Origin: Paraspadella gotoi
Lineage: Eukaryota; Chaetognatha
Assembly (NCBI GenBank): GCA_051294375.1
Contig: CM119269.1
Location: 14,271,918-14,335,917 of the forward strand
DNA length: 64,000 nt
Reading direction: 5' to 3'
The translations under genes and the position numbers were made by a program. The notes under the pieces were generated by a model. The model ran no database searches and was not told the origin of the DNA. It worked only from the letters and a program-made list of their open reading frames with translations. Of this stretch, positions 48,001-60,908 are shown in pieces. Positions within the stretch are counted from its first letter, which is position 1, and the number at the start of each line of letters is the position of its first letter.

Positions 48001-48031
<31 letters not shown>

Positions 48032-49193
48032 ATCGTCGTCGGCGTCATTTCGTTGTTTTCCTTTGTCGTTTACATCATTCCTACATTCATTTTCATCGTT
48101 AATTATTATTTGTTTAGACGATGTTTAGTTCCGTCCTTGTTTATCGAGTCCTTTCCTTTTGTCGGATTTTATCTCTTCATCTCACTAACATTGAATGAAG
48201 TTTCAATCGTCGTCGTCATCGTCGTCGACGTTGAGTCAGTGAAGCTAATGTTGACGATCTGGCGTCATCAATGTGAAGGTGATAAAGTTAAGACTGACAA
48301 ATTGTGAAATTGACGACCACTTTTAAAATCAATTTATGGTCGCGATGCGAGACCAAGACTTAGTTTACAGAACAACTTAGATTCAGGGAAAATTGAATAA
48401 ATTTTTAAACAAATTTTTATAATCATTTTTCTTTCCATTCGTTAGAATAACAAATTCAAATGAGAATAACGAATTTTTATATTAATTTCATAAGATAACA
48501 ATTTGAAAGGAATACTGTGGAGAAAGAGACAGAAAGATAAGATAGATAGACAGGAAAAAAATAATTAGCGTAGCTCGCTAATGACGTTTGCGGGTTTTCT
48601 ATGGCTTCGTTCATTTCTTCATGAGCAATTATGCAGATGCGCATGAATTTGTTAGTATATTGTTTGAAGGATATTTAAATTACGTAAAGTGATTTACTTA
48701 ACATGAGCCAACGTTAAGTGGTGACCAAGCACCAGGCTCCCAAGGCTCCGTATGTTTCCCCCAACTAATCATGATCGAATGAATGAATAAATTTCATTCG
48801 ATGCCATTAACTCAATCGATTGTCGAATCCAACGGGAATCGAGATAATTGATATTAGTCGAGTCGAAGAAGCGAGGCAGCAGTCGAAGCAGCAGTCGAAG
48901 CAGCAAGTCGAAGCAGCGAGGGTCCAATCCGATGAGACAATCGACGTCCGTGAAAAAGTGGTTTTCGTTGGAAGACGACGGTTGAGGTGAGACGATGGTG
49001 AGGGTGGGTGGGGTGGTCGATTGCGGCGGCGGCGGCGGCGGCGGCGGCGCGGCGACGGCGGCGGCGGCGCGGGGCGCGGCGCGGCCGGCGGCGGCGGCGG
49101 CGGCCGGCGGATCCCCAGAGTCCTCGAACGAGATGCGCTCCGTCCTTTGAAATTCGCCATCGAAGTGTCGACGAGAACGTGACGAGAGAGGGA
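41863..49193 (+). repeat. Segment B, copy 3 (forward), indel-rich
   Basis: Corresponds to 25,009-32,432 but with frequent single-base losses and gains, many in homopolymers. It ends in the 'L' variant of the inner end. The equivalents of all B arrays are present: TTAA element 42,723-43,588, 71-bp array 45,230-45,720, CRE/E-box 46,595, 35-bp array 47,300-47,873. Confidence 0.95.
42723..43588. mobile_element. TTAA-flanked TIR element, copy 3
   Basis: Starts GGGGACCAAGTGAACAG after TTAA and ends CACTGGGGTCCCC before TTAA. The interior matches copies 1 and 2 with scattered indels. Confidence 0.65.
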
Positions 49194-49196
49194 GAT

Positions 49197-49261
<65 letters not shown>

Positions 49262-49270
49262 GAGAGAGAG
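49194..49270. repeat. (GA)n microsatellite between B and A
   Basis: GA run with GGAGA interruptions. Mirror of 34,408-34,490. Confidence 0.97.
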
Positions 49271-51018
49271 ATTCCGGATGCCGACTAAGAACTGTGAGAA
49301 AATGGAAAGGTGGAAATATGGGTTCGCCGTCGAGGAAGCGCCGCCGAACGCAGCAGGGGCCCGGCGCGCGGGGGCAGCCGCCTTTTTCGAATTCCAAGAA
49401 AAAGAGGAATCGATAAAACGTTCTAATGGATGTAAGCGTCTGGCTGGTCGAATTTTCTGCCCCTTTAACCCAGAAACCTTCGTCGGCAGCCCTCGTTGGC
49501 GACCAGAATTACCCAATAGATTTCTGAACAATCAGGCATATCACTAAAGAATAGCAAAAATTTTAAAATCCAGTAGAAAAAAAATTCGATAATTGATCCT
49601 AAACAAATCTGTTTACATTTTTTATTTTCAATTTTCGCAGAAGACCATATTGTACATGGTACTCACGATAGAGAATGGTTAAAATTTTAAAATTTGTAAA
49701 ATAATCTCTATAAACCATTTTAAAATTTTTACATTTCTATGGTGAGTACGATGTGAGCTACTGCAAAAATTTATTATCAATATCTTGATAGTTCATGATC
49801 AAACTATTCGAATTTTGATCTGCACTTAATACGCCTTAGTGATCACACACAAATAACGAAAGGAATTTATCTAAATTCATTAAAAAATAAAAGCTCAATC
49901 ACAATCCCGAACGCTCTCACTACACGCACCCACACTCACCTCGATCCGACCACACTCGCACTCCACCCTCGCACTCCACACTCGCTCTCCACACTCGACA
50001 CTCCACACTCGACGAAACACTCGCACTCCACCCTCGCACTCCACACTCGCCTCCACCACTCACACTCTCCACTCGACTAAACACTCGCACTCCACCGCTC
50101 GACCACTACATTCCTTGCACTCCGCACTCCGACACTCTACACTCGCACTCCTCACTGGCACTCGCACTCGCAATCCACACTCCCACTCTACCTCCCAATC
50201 CACCGCGCACTCCACACGCCACTCCGACTCACACTCCACACTCGCACTCACCATCACACTCCACACTCGCACTTCGCATCCACACTCGCACTCCACCCTC
50301 ACACTCCACACTCGCACTCCACACTCGCCTCCACACTCGCAACCACGGTCTCCACACTCATCGGCGCCAATCGAAGATTTGAAGAGAATCAAGTTCCAAT
50401 AAAAAATTCTCCTCACGTTTTTCGCGATTAGCGTTTTGCCGACCGGCACCTTGTAAACTTGGCGCCTTTGTCGCGCCATTCTGTAAATTGTGACTGTCGC
50501 CTTGGGATGTGCATCTGTAGACCTGTAACTTTGGCGACTATGTTGCGCCATATGTAAACTTTTGACTGTCGCCTTTGTCCCGCCACTGTAGACTTGCGAC
50601 CGGCGTCAATATCGCGCTCTTTTGTGCTTGTCCTTTTGTTTTGCTATCTGTAGACTTGTAGTCGACACTCTGTTGCGCAACTTGTAAACCTCTAAACCTT
50701 CCGCCACAAGTCCCGATGTCCTGAAACTAGTTTTCGCGATAATCCGATATATCGAAAAATAAAATCCTATCCACGCATATAGGCTGCATAATTTTCCCCG
50801 TTCGCGCTGACTTTCAAATGATTTTATTTCTCTCGAAGGCAGAGAATAAGCGATGGGGGGGTGCTGGGGGGGGGAGAGCGCCTCCTCCTCCTTCCCATGA
50901 CGTCAATCGCCAAATGGTTTTTCGGGTCGTTTTAATCTTCGATCGCTTCAGCGTTTATCGCCCATGTTGTCATTTGACTTTTTCCAATGGAAGGGTCGGG
51001 TCTCTTCTTCACGACTCA

Positions 51019-51020
<2 letters not shown>
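49271..51020 (+). repeat. Segment A, copy 3 (forward)
   Basis: Matches 23,287-25,003 with added small indels. Contains the foldback element (49,541-49,846) and the longest 13-bp array (49,922-50,360). Confidence 0.95.
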
Positions 51021-51091
<71 letters not shown>

Positions 51092-51142
51092 GTCTCCTCT
51101 CTCTTTGTTCTGCTGGTTCAGTCTGTCTTCCGTTTTCCCCTA

Positions 51143-51224
<82 letters not shown>

Positions 51225-51232
51225 TCTCTCTC
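51021..51232. repeat. (CT)n - segment C (reverse) - (CT)n
   Basis: CT tracts on both sides of a reversed C core (about 51,107-51,146). Mirror of 32,427-32,644. Confidence 0.95.
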
Positions 51233-51353
51233 TCTCCCTCTCTCGTCACGTTCTCGTCGACACTTTCGATGGCGAATTCAAAGACGGATTCTCATCTCGT
51301 TCGAGACTCTGGGGATCCGCCGGCCGCCGCCGCCGCCGCCGGCCGCCGCCGCC

Positions 51354-51397
<44 letters not shown>

Positions 51398-53439
51398 GCC
51401 GCCGCCCGCCAATCGACCACCCCACCCACCCCCTCACCATCGTCTCTCCTCAACCGTCGTCTTCCAACGAAAACACTTTTCACGGAACGTCGATTGTCTT
51501 CATCGCGATGATCCTCGCTGCTTCGACTGCTGCTTCGACTGCTGCTTCGACTGCTGCCTCGCTTCTTCGACTCGGACTAATATCAATTATCTCGATTTCC
51601 GTTGGATTCGACAATCGATTGAGTTAATGGCATCGAATGAAATTATTCATTCATTCGATCATGATTAGTTGGGGGAAACATACGAGCTTGGAGCCTGGGT
51701 CTGGTCACCACTTAACGTTGGCTCATGTTTAAGTAAATTCACTTTACGTAATTAAATATCCTTCAACAATATACTAACAAAATTCATGCGCATATGCATA
51801 ATTGCTCATGAAGAAATCGAACGAAGCATAGAAACCCGCAAACGTCATAGCGAGCTATCGCTAATTATTTTTTTTCCTGTCTTATCTATCTTATCTTTTC
51901 TGTCTCTTTCTCACAGTATTCCTTTCAAATTGTTATCTATAGAAATAAATATAAAAAATTCGTTATTTCTCATGAATTTGTTATTCTAACGAATGAAAGA
52001 AATGATTATAAAAATTTTGTTTAAAAATTTATTCAAATTTTCCCTGAATCAAGTGTTCTGTAAACTAAGTCTTGTCTCATCGCGACCATAAATTGATTTT
52101 AAAAAGTGGGGCGTCACATTTCACATTTGTCAGTCTTAACTTTATCACCTTCACATTGATGACGCAGATCGTCCAACATTAGCTTCACTGAATCCAACGT
52201 CGACGACGATGACGACGACGATTGAAACTTCATTCATGTCTAGTGAGATGAAGAGATAAAATCCGACAAAAGAAGGACTCGATAAACAAGGACGGAACTA
52301 AACAATCGTCTAAAACACATAATATTAAACGAATGAAAATGAATGTAGGAATGATGTAAACGAACAAAGGAAAACTAACGAAATGACGCCGACGACGATG
52401 ACGACGACGACGACGACGACGGCGACGACACGGCGACGAAAGCAAGAGAGATGGAAGTCAATGTTGGCCAAGAGGAAATTTTGTGGTCGACGTAACAAGG
52501 CTTCGGTCGTTATTTCTCGGCCGCTCGTTGACCCGAAGTTCATGAAGCGGCGCCATCTGCTGCCGTTGGAACCAATCAATCTCCATCTCAGTTTCGGCGT
52601 TGGAACCAATCAAGTCTCCATCTCAGTTTAGGCATTGGAAACCATCGAGTCTCCATCTGAGTTTCAGCGTTGGACCCAATCAAATCTCCATCTGAGTTTC
52701 GGCGTTGGAACCAATCAAGTCTCCATCTTATTTTTGGCAAAGAACCAATCAAGTCTTCATCTGAGATCAGGGTTGGAACCAATCAGTCTTTTTCTCAGTT
52801 TTGGCGTTGAAACCAATCAAGTCCCCATCCGGTTTAGCATTTTCTACTAATCAATATAATTTTTAGTTTATTTTTTTCGTTTTGGCTTTAGAACCAATCA
52901 AGTCTTCTTCTAAGTTTTGGCGTTGGAACAATCAAGTCTCATCTAAGTTTCGGCATTGAACCAATAAAGTCTCCATCTGAACTTTGGCGTTGGAACCAAT
53001 CAAGTCTCATCTGATTTTCAGCATTTGGAACCATATTAAGTCTCCATCGATTTTCAGCATTGGACCATCAAGTCTCATCTAAGTTCAGCGTTGGAACCAA
53101 TCAAGTTTCCATCTGAATTTCGGCGTTGGAACCATCAGGTCTTAGCTTCGGGTGTTGTATTGCTCAAAATTGCAACAACAAAAATCTTATTCAACCGATT
53201 TATCAATATAATGGCAAAACAATCTAGACTAAAATTAAATTATAAAAACGGTTCTCATGCCGATTCATACAGTATTCAAGGTAAATACTGAGGATACGAA
53301 TACAGAAACACGCTCTCTTCAACTATTTCGCAAAACCTGAATAATTGACGTCGACTCGCACATTTTCGCGATGCAAACCTGAGCGCCTCCTTAGTCAACA
53401 AAGATGGCGAACCCCTGGCGCCCAAGGTGTGTTCGCTTT

Positions 53440-53491
<52 letters not shown>

Positions 53492-53607
53492 CTCTTCGCG
53501 TCTCTTCGATTCCGCTTCTCGTCGGCCGCTTCTTCCGCTCTTCCGAACGACCTGGAAAACGGGCAAGGTTTCACCGCCCCCCGCCCCACTCTCTCAACGC
53601 CTCCCTC

Positions 53608-53672
<65 letters not shown>

Positions 53673-56600
53673 CCGACTCGCAGGTGCGTCAGAAGTTCTC
53701 AGGTTCGGGAGGGAGAGAATTCTTTCGCAGTCGTCGTCCTCGTTACATAGCAGATGTTTTTTCGCAAAATGTTGATTCTGTTGTCGTTGATGCAAACGAT
53801 TTCGTCACAAAAGAAAAATATACATTTTATGACGTCACGTGATTCGAGAATTTCAACCCGGATGTAATAAAGTTAATAAGAACATCCACCGTTTGCCGTT
53901 CCCGTAAGCGACGATTTCCCCCCCCCCTCGTCTACCCGGATGGCGTTTTGCTCCCTTTCTCTCTCTGAATCTTGTCCCTCACCGTTCCCGTCGTAATCTT
54001 GTTTATTAACGCCAATACTTCGCCAATTACTGCGTCATAACTTGGCCTATAACGGCGACCAGCTCTCGAGCTTCTGGCTTTTTAGAAGGAACGATAGAAA
54101 GTAAAGAAAGTGGATCGATCGTATTTTACTTGGAGCAAGAAGTAGAGCGTTTGTGATCAGAGAAAAGTGAGCGAGAAACGTGGAGCCGATGAGCACGCTT
54201 CGATTAACAGAATGGATTCGTAATTGTTGAACGACGAAAACTACTGTGGAATAGGTGAGCTCTTATTGAAGACAGGTTGGAGAGTGTCGCGTTATCGAAT
54301 TCGCATAAAAAAAATGGTGCGGAAGCGGACAAAGTCGCTGGAGTAACGATGGGTCAGCTGTAGCGGATGGAGTCGACAAAGACGCGTGATTTGTCGGCAA
54401 CATAATAGAAGGAAAACATCTCGTCGTCGCTGCAGTCGTAGCATCGTGATTCACATCCTCATTCACACGTTCGTGATTAACTCGGAATTCGTCGCCTCCC
54501 GTTTTTCACGAACTCACATCACGGTCAGAACTGGCAAAAGTGGCAACCGTTTGGCTTGTCGCTCGCGTTCGTTTTACGTTTCGGGATTTTTCTCTCGACG
54601 ACTCGACGGATCGAGAGGAGGAAGGTTATTTTTACGACGACTGAGAGATGAGGTCGAAATCGTGAACAAATAGATGCGTCAATCGATCTCGAAGTCAAGG
54701 CTGCGTTTGCGTGCGTGCGTGCGTGCCTGATGAGCACGCTTCGTTAACGTTCTTTGAGGTTATGGCGTGAGTTTGGTCCTAGAGATGGCGTGCGTGCGTG
54801 ATGAGCACGCTTCGTTAAGTTCTTTGAGGTTATGGCGTGAGTTTGGTCTAGAGATGGCGTGCGTCGTTTGATGCACGCTTGTTAAATGTTCTTTGAGGTT
54901 ATGGCGTGCATTTTCTCCTAGAGATGGCGTGCGTGCGTGATGAGGCACGCTTCATTAACGTTCTTGAGGTTATGGCGTTGCGTTTGCTCCTAGAGATGGC
55001 GTGCGTGCGTGATGAGCACACTTCGTTAACGTTCTTTGAGGTATGGCATGCGTTTGCTCTAGAGATGGCGTGCATGCATGATGAGCACGCTTCGTTAACG
55101 TTCTTTGAGGTTATGGCGTGCGTTTGCTTCTAGAGAGGCGTGCGATGCGTGCGTGATTGTGCATGCTTCGTTAACGTTCTTGAGGTTTATGGCGTGCGTT
55201 TGCAACTGGAAATAAAGGTTCCTTTTGACCAACTTTGACCAACTTCCTGTTTATGTGAGATGAGCAAGCTTCACTTGTTCTTTGTTTCCGTACGTTCAGA
55301 CGTCTATATTGCGACATCAGGCTAAATGAATGCGATTTTCTGTCCGGTGACATTCCGAGCGCCATCTCTCTGCTTCCGCTCGCATGGCGTTCGTCCGTTC
55401 TCGTCGTCGTCGTCGTTTTTCAAGTTCCTGCTACATCGTCATCCGTCATTGTTTTGATTCATTTTCGCGTCTGCAATCGTCATTATTATCATCGTCAATA
55501 GAAACATCATTGTTCCCTATTTGTTCGCCCATTCTATAACGTGGCGCTGCTACCGTCGGCATTGCAGTCGTTTGATGTCATCGTTCATCTACGACCATAG
55601 TCAGTCATCATTGTCATTCATGATTGTCATTATTGTGTCATCGACTTCGCGCTGCGGACCCTCGACGTATGGTATCGTCGTTGTCATCGTCGTTATGATC
55701 GTCGTTTGTCATCGCCGTATGCGTTCATCCTCTTTATTGAGTGACGCAACTGAATCGATTTCGTCACGAGGCGACGTGCGCGTCGTCTAGATTCGGCAGC
55801 GTCTGCGTCATCGAGAGACCGTGGAGGGGAATCCGTCGTTTGGAGTCACGACCGGCGTCGTTGAATGAATCCTTATTATTTCCGTCACGGACTTTATTGT
55901 TCATTTCGTCTTTGTTCATCTTTTTGTCTTCATCGTTGTCTATTTATCGACTTATCTTCCTACTTTCTTTGTCCAGCATCTTCTTTTCTTCATGTTGTCA
56001 TCTTTATCTCAAACTTTTTCCTACTTCCCTTTGTCCTTATCATCCTTCTTTGTCTCCCTCACTTGTCCTATTATATCGACAACTTCTTCCTACTTCCTTT
56101 CTCCTTGTCATTCTTCTTTGTCTCCCTCATTTTCCTATTATTACTTACGTCCACTTGTTCCACTCCTGTCTTTCAACTCTTCTCTTGACTACCTCATTTT
56201 CCTTTTATCAACAACTTCTTCCTACTCTTTGTCCTTGTCATCTTTTTGTCTTCATCACTTTGTCCTCTTCAGTCGTTGTCGTCGTCATCGTCGTTTAAGT
56301 CGTCACGGTCGGTCGTCGTCATCATTTTTTTTTCATGTCTTCGCCGATTTTCTTCTGTTTTTTCTTTGGCGCCTCTTCGCTTTCTTTTCGTCGTTGTCGT
56401 CGTCATCGTCGTTGTCATCGTACGTCGTCTTCTTCGTCATTTTCGTCATTCGTCGTCGTCATCTATCTGGTTTCCAGAGGGTCGTGATCGCGAACGCGCG
56501 GCGTCTCTTTCAACACCTTCTTCGCGTCACCTTTTCGCCCTTTGCTCGCTTTGATGGTCTTTTCACGGATCGACCGGGTGGGAAAAAACCTCAAACGCCC

Positions 56601-58683
56601 TTAAAGGTCAACTAACGCCCCTTTTATGGGCGTCAACGATCTTACGGGTTCGCTCAGCTTCTGCCCGCCCACCACCGGTACATTTCTTTCCTTATATTTT
56701 TCGCATCAAGGAACTAAAAAAAAAAAAATTCAAATTTTCAAGTGCAGCATTATCGAGAAGAAATTGATCGTATTATTTGTTATTTGTTGTTTAGATTAAA
56801 TTATAAAATATGAAAACAATTTTTACCGGTCGGTAGTAATAATTTTTTTTAAATCAAACATCAAAAACAACGTACGTAAACTATTTAATTATTAAGGACC
56901 CAGTGATAAAAATGATATCATAAGCCTTAAGGGTCTATCATCAAAGGATTTGAATGTGATAGTCATTAATTTTTGTTTGCTACGCGAAAGTGGCAAAAAA
57001 ATTCCTATCTTCTTATTTGTGCTTAGCGGAAACAAAAATTATAGATTATGAAAAAAAAAATATAGTTGACCTTACCTAAATATTTATATACATCCATTAT
57101 TTTATTTGCATAGATAAATATTTTTACTAAATTTCCAATTTTTTATAATTTTACTGTACAAGCCTACAATTTTAGTTTAGAGCCTCATTGAACAAAGGCT
57201 TTACAAGGACTATATATTTTTTATTTTTATATTTACTTAAAAGCAGCAATCAAACCTAAAATTCTATTCTTACAGAAACAAAACTGTAATAATTATTAAT
57301 TAATATCATATTCATCTCTTAAATGTATTATTAAAACTATATTGATTCCTAATTATAACAATTAAAAATTAGCAAATAGTACAGAATCTTCTTTTTCTTG
57401 TTATATTATATTTACTTCAAAGAGTTTTATTTCATCCAATAACAGAAATCATTTGAAAGAAAGTTTAAATAAAATCAGTCGATACCTTAAATTTTGATTC
57501 ATTCCTAGTTTTTTTTTCTTAAAATTTTTGTGATAAAAGCTGAAAACTTTTTAAAATTAGATCCTTACTCTTTTTTAGAAAAAAATATTTTAAACTTGAA
57601 AATAGATTTTCTTTCTTACCTGATTTTAAAGAAAATTAAGCTCGCTGATTTCATCGAATTTTTAACTACTTCCCAAATGATTTATAGCGAAGAAAAAATT
57701 ATATGTTCAGAACCAGCTTAGTTAAAGGGTAAAACGTTATGTTTTCAGCGTTCTTTCCCCCCCTGTTCACTTGTCCCTTAAAATACGTCGCAGAATATAT
57801 AAAACGAATTGGAAAAACTTTTTCTAGCGCGTTTTCAAATGAGATGAAATTATTCAATCAAATCATTAGTCGAATCAATGTTCTATTAGATATCACGTAT
57901 GTCAGCATTTATCATACATGTATATACCTAATCATATCATTCATATCAGTTGTCAGAATTCTTTAATACTTTCACATCTTGGTAGGCCAAAAATTTCATC
58001 TCCAGCACAAGCAAAAAAGAAAGTCTTCAGGTTAGATCGATGTCCTGTCGTACAGCGGGAAGTTTTTTTTTACTCGGTCGAAGTTTCCTTCTACCGGCCT
58101 TCACCTGCTCCTTACTTTTCCGCTCACCATCGCCTTACACTGCTCCTTACTTAGCCCCTTGACTGGCCCCTCACCATAGCCTTAAACATCCTTTACTTGC
58201 CCCTTACTTGCCACTGTACTGCTCACTCGTTACATGCTCTTTATTTGACCCATCGCTTTACCTGTCTTTTCTCTTACTTGCCCTCACCATCGCTTTACTG
58301 CCCTTACTTTCCCCTCACTATCGCTTTACCTGCCCCTTACTTGCCCCTCACCATCGCCTTACCTGCCCCTTATCTGCCCCTTACCCTGAAATGATGAACG
58401 ATCTAATTTTTTTTCACTCTTTCCCGAATTTCAGATTCGATCAGAGAAGATTATGAAATGTCAACACTTTGCTGCAGTTACGAAAAAAAAAAAAATAAAT
58501 AAACCGATAAAAAATAAATTTTAGAGGAATATTAATCAAAAAAACACGTCCCTCTTGCGGGGAAAATGATCGTTGGCGGAAGACACGGGAATAAAAATAA
58601 TTAATTAATAAATCACGAATCTCTGGCTAAAAAAGAACAAAAAAGTCATCGCGTTTACGATCCAAAAAAGAAAATTTAAAAAA
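51233..58683 (-). repeat. Segment B, copy 4 (reverse), most error-rich
   Basis: Reverse complement of 25,009-32,432 over its full length, with the 'R' inner-end variant. The stretch from about 55,200 to 58,250 carries dense inserted and lost bases compared with copies 1 and 2. It continues without a gap into the right unique flank after AAATTTAAAAAATG. Confidence 0.95.
56896..57777. mobile_element. TTAA-flanked TIR element, copy 4
   Basis: Same element with eroded terminal G runs (GGACCCAGTGA after TTAA; TTGTCCC before TTAA), consistent with sequence errors in homopolymers. Confidence 0.6.
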
Positions 58684-58837
58684 TGAAACTGAAACAAAAA
58701 ACAAACAAAAAAACAAAACAAAAAAAAAACACAACGATTTAAAATTTAACCGACGCATTTGACGTAAAATCTAAAAAAAAAAAAAAACAACAAAAAAATA
58801 AAACAAAAACAACTCAACTCTGAGGAAACAAAACAAA
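58684..58837. other. A-rich right flank of the palindromic complex
   Basis: AACAAAA-rich low-complexity sequence, no gene. Confidence 0.5.
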
Positions 58838-58962
58838 ATAAATAAATTCAGCGTCGGCGATGATAAACAATTTGTCTTGCGTTTCGTCAAAAACGAAGAC
58901 GACGACGAAAACGACGACGACGACGACGACGGCAAAGAAGAAGAAGCCAAAGTTGAGGATTA
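58838..58962 (+). other. Candidate acidic C-terminal exon
   Basis: After AAATTCAG (a weak splice-acceptor candidate) one forward frame reads a mixed-composition segment (GDDKQFVLRFVKNEDDDEN), then Asp runs from (GAC)n, GKEEEAKVED and a stop. The non-repeat residues on both sides of the acidic run make it more protein-like than other frames in the window. I recognise no family, acidic tails are common, and there is no upstream exon to join it to. A donor-like AAGTAAGA overlaps the stop. Confidence 0.25.
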
Positions 58963-59020
58963 AGTAAGAATCCATAAAATCTCCTTCGGAGGAAGAGAAA
59001 TAATTAATCTGCGAAGACGG

Positions 59021-59051
59021 AAGGTGAGTCCGAGGTGAGTCCGAGGTGAGT
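59021..59051 (+). promoter_or_regulatory. Three tandem splice-donor-like sites
   Basis: AAGGTGAGT, GAGGTGAGT and GAGGTGAGT lie 11 bp apart, with GTGAGT at 59,024, 59,035 and 59,046. Each is close to the MAG|GTRAGT consensus. Whether any is used is unknown. Confidence 0.35.
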
Positions 59052-59134
59052 CTGAGCGTGAAGAAAAAAATCATGTGATGAACCGATCAATCATTTCGCG
59101 ACGGTCGATCGATCAGGGGTTAGAGAAAGTCATC

Positions 59135-59276
59135 ATTTACTCAATCGACGGATCGATCAATCAATCAAACAAATGAATCGAATAAATCAGTCGATCAATT
59201 AATCAAATAACTTGATCAAATGAATCAAGCCAATCAATCCAATCCATCAATCCAATCAATCTAATCAATCCAATCA

Positions 59277-59312
<36 letters not shown>

Positions 59313-59430
59313 CAATCAATCCAATCAATCAATCAATCAATCAATATCAATCAATATCAATCAATATCAATCAATCTCAATCAATCAAATCAATCAAATC
59401 AAATCAACCAACCAATCAAAAAGCAATCCA
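59135..59430. repeat. (AATC)n tetranucleotide array, imperfect
   Basis: CAAT/AATC units with CCAATC, ATATC and AAATC variants over about 300 bp. Confidence 0.95.
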
Positions 59431-59568
59431 TTAATCCACGTCACTCGCTCCGAGGAAACGACTCAATTCGTCTCACAGGCCACGCCCTTCCTTCCTCTTT
59501 CCTTCTGGCTTCATTCACGAGCGCATCTTCCTCACTTTTCCTCACCTCGCAGAACTCACCTCCCCCCC

Positions 59569-59937
59569 NNNNNNNNNNNNNNNNNNNNNNNNNNNNNNNN
59601 NNNNNNNNNNNNNNNNNNNNNNNNNNNNNNNNNNNNNNNNNNNNNNNNNNNNNNNNNNNNNNNNNNNNNNNNNNNNNNNNNNNNNNNNNNNNNNNNNNNN
59701 NNNNNNNNNNNNNNNNNNNNNNNNNNNNNNNNNNNNNNNNNNNNNNNNNNNNNNNNNNNNNNNNNNNNNNNNNNNNNNNNNNNNNNNNNNNNNNNNNNNN
59801 NNNNNNNNNNNNNNNNNNNNNNNNNNNNNNNNNNNNNNNNNNNNNNNNNNNNNNNNNNNNNNNNNNNNNNNNNNNNNNNNNNNNNNNNNNNNNNNNNNNN
59901 NNNNNNNNNNNNNNNNNNNNNNNNNNNNNNNNNNNNN
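59569..59937. other. Assembly gap (369 N) beside (GA)n
   Basis: Preceded by a C run and followed by (GA)n at 59,938-59,969. Confidence 0.95.
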
Positions 59938-59969
<32 letters not shown>

Positions 59970-59972
<3 letters not shown>

Positions 59973-60563
59973 GGAGGTTCCATCGACTAAAATATCGAGG
60001 AAAGAAGCGATGATCCAAGGCACAAAGTATCTGATGGGAATTGTCACGGATTTAATGGATTTTCTCTCCGCCCCCATTTGGATATATTTTTTAGAATTGC
60101 ACAGTAGGGTGGAGCGATGAAAAAAATTGAGATATTGAACAATGTTTTTTTTTCTGCCTTTGTATATGAAAATTTTCAAAATAACTTGTTTCACTATTTT
60201 TTATTTTTATATTTTATAATATAAATGTTCAATGCTTTACTATTTAGTCTATATTGTTTAATTATATTGTTTTTTAAATTTTTACTTAAATCATTAATAA
60301 TTCATTTTTATGTAACAAAAAATGCATAATAGTATAATACATTAAATTTTCCCACAGTAATATTCTTATAAAATCATAAAATTTTAAAATGATATATTTT
60401 TTAAATTTTAATAACAGTTTCTGATTCGCCTCAACCTAATCTTTAAACTTTTTAACTTATTTAATTCTGAATAAAAGCAGAAATGGGGCCTTTTTGTAAA
60501 AGATGGCCGAGAACCCTACATTTTCCATCAGATTACTTTTTTTTCGGGTCGAACGATATCGTT
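59970..60563. other. AT-rich non-coding sequence
   Basis: No repeat or reading frame of interest. Confidence 0.5.
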
Positions 60564-60908
60564 ATTTTTAGCTTCGCCGCGAATACTCGAGGTTCAACTC
60601 AAGTCACTTTTCGGTCGGTCTGTCAGTCGGTCAGTATACTTGTCCATCGGTCTGTCCCCCTTACGTTAAAAATTCTCATATTATTTAGTTTCTCATTTGT
60701 TAAGAAGGGAAAAATACTCAAAAAATAGTGACTGCTAGCGCCGCCTTCAGGAAATCCTAAAACAATAAAGAGTCAAAGGCGTAATTCCTATGAAGTGCTA
60801 AGAAAGTTATTGTAGTCATGTCATGTAACGTTATATCATGTCATGTCACGAGAAATACACGTAAAAATAAAATCACAGTGGCGCAATAAATTGGATGAAC
60901 CGATCTTG
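60564..60908 (-). mobile_element. R1 dispersed repeat, diverged full-length copy
   Basis: Read on the minus strand it starts CAAGATCGGTTCATCC, contains TTGCGCCACTGTGAT, a CATGA-rich patch, TTCTTAACAAATGAG, (CCGA)n and CTCGAGTATTCGCGGCG, and ends in AGCTAAAAATA. It is clearly related to the copy at 17,514-17,855 but diverged, so the family is dispersed and of mixed age. Confidence 0.7.

Noticed and set aside
57530-57721. 63-codon frame inside the TTAA element copy 4
   Set aside because: Lys/Ile/Leu-rich by AT composition, absent as an open frame in the cleaner copies, and not transposase-like.
25009-58683. Interpretation of the complex as an LTR retrotransposon or a Maverick-type element
   Set aside because: The long repeats are inverted rather than direct, and no polymerase, integrase or capsid-like frame is present.
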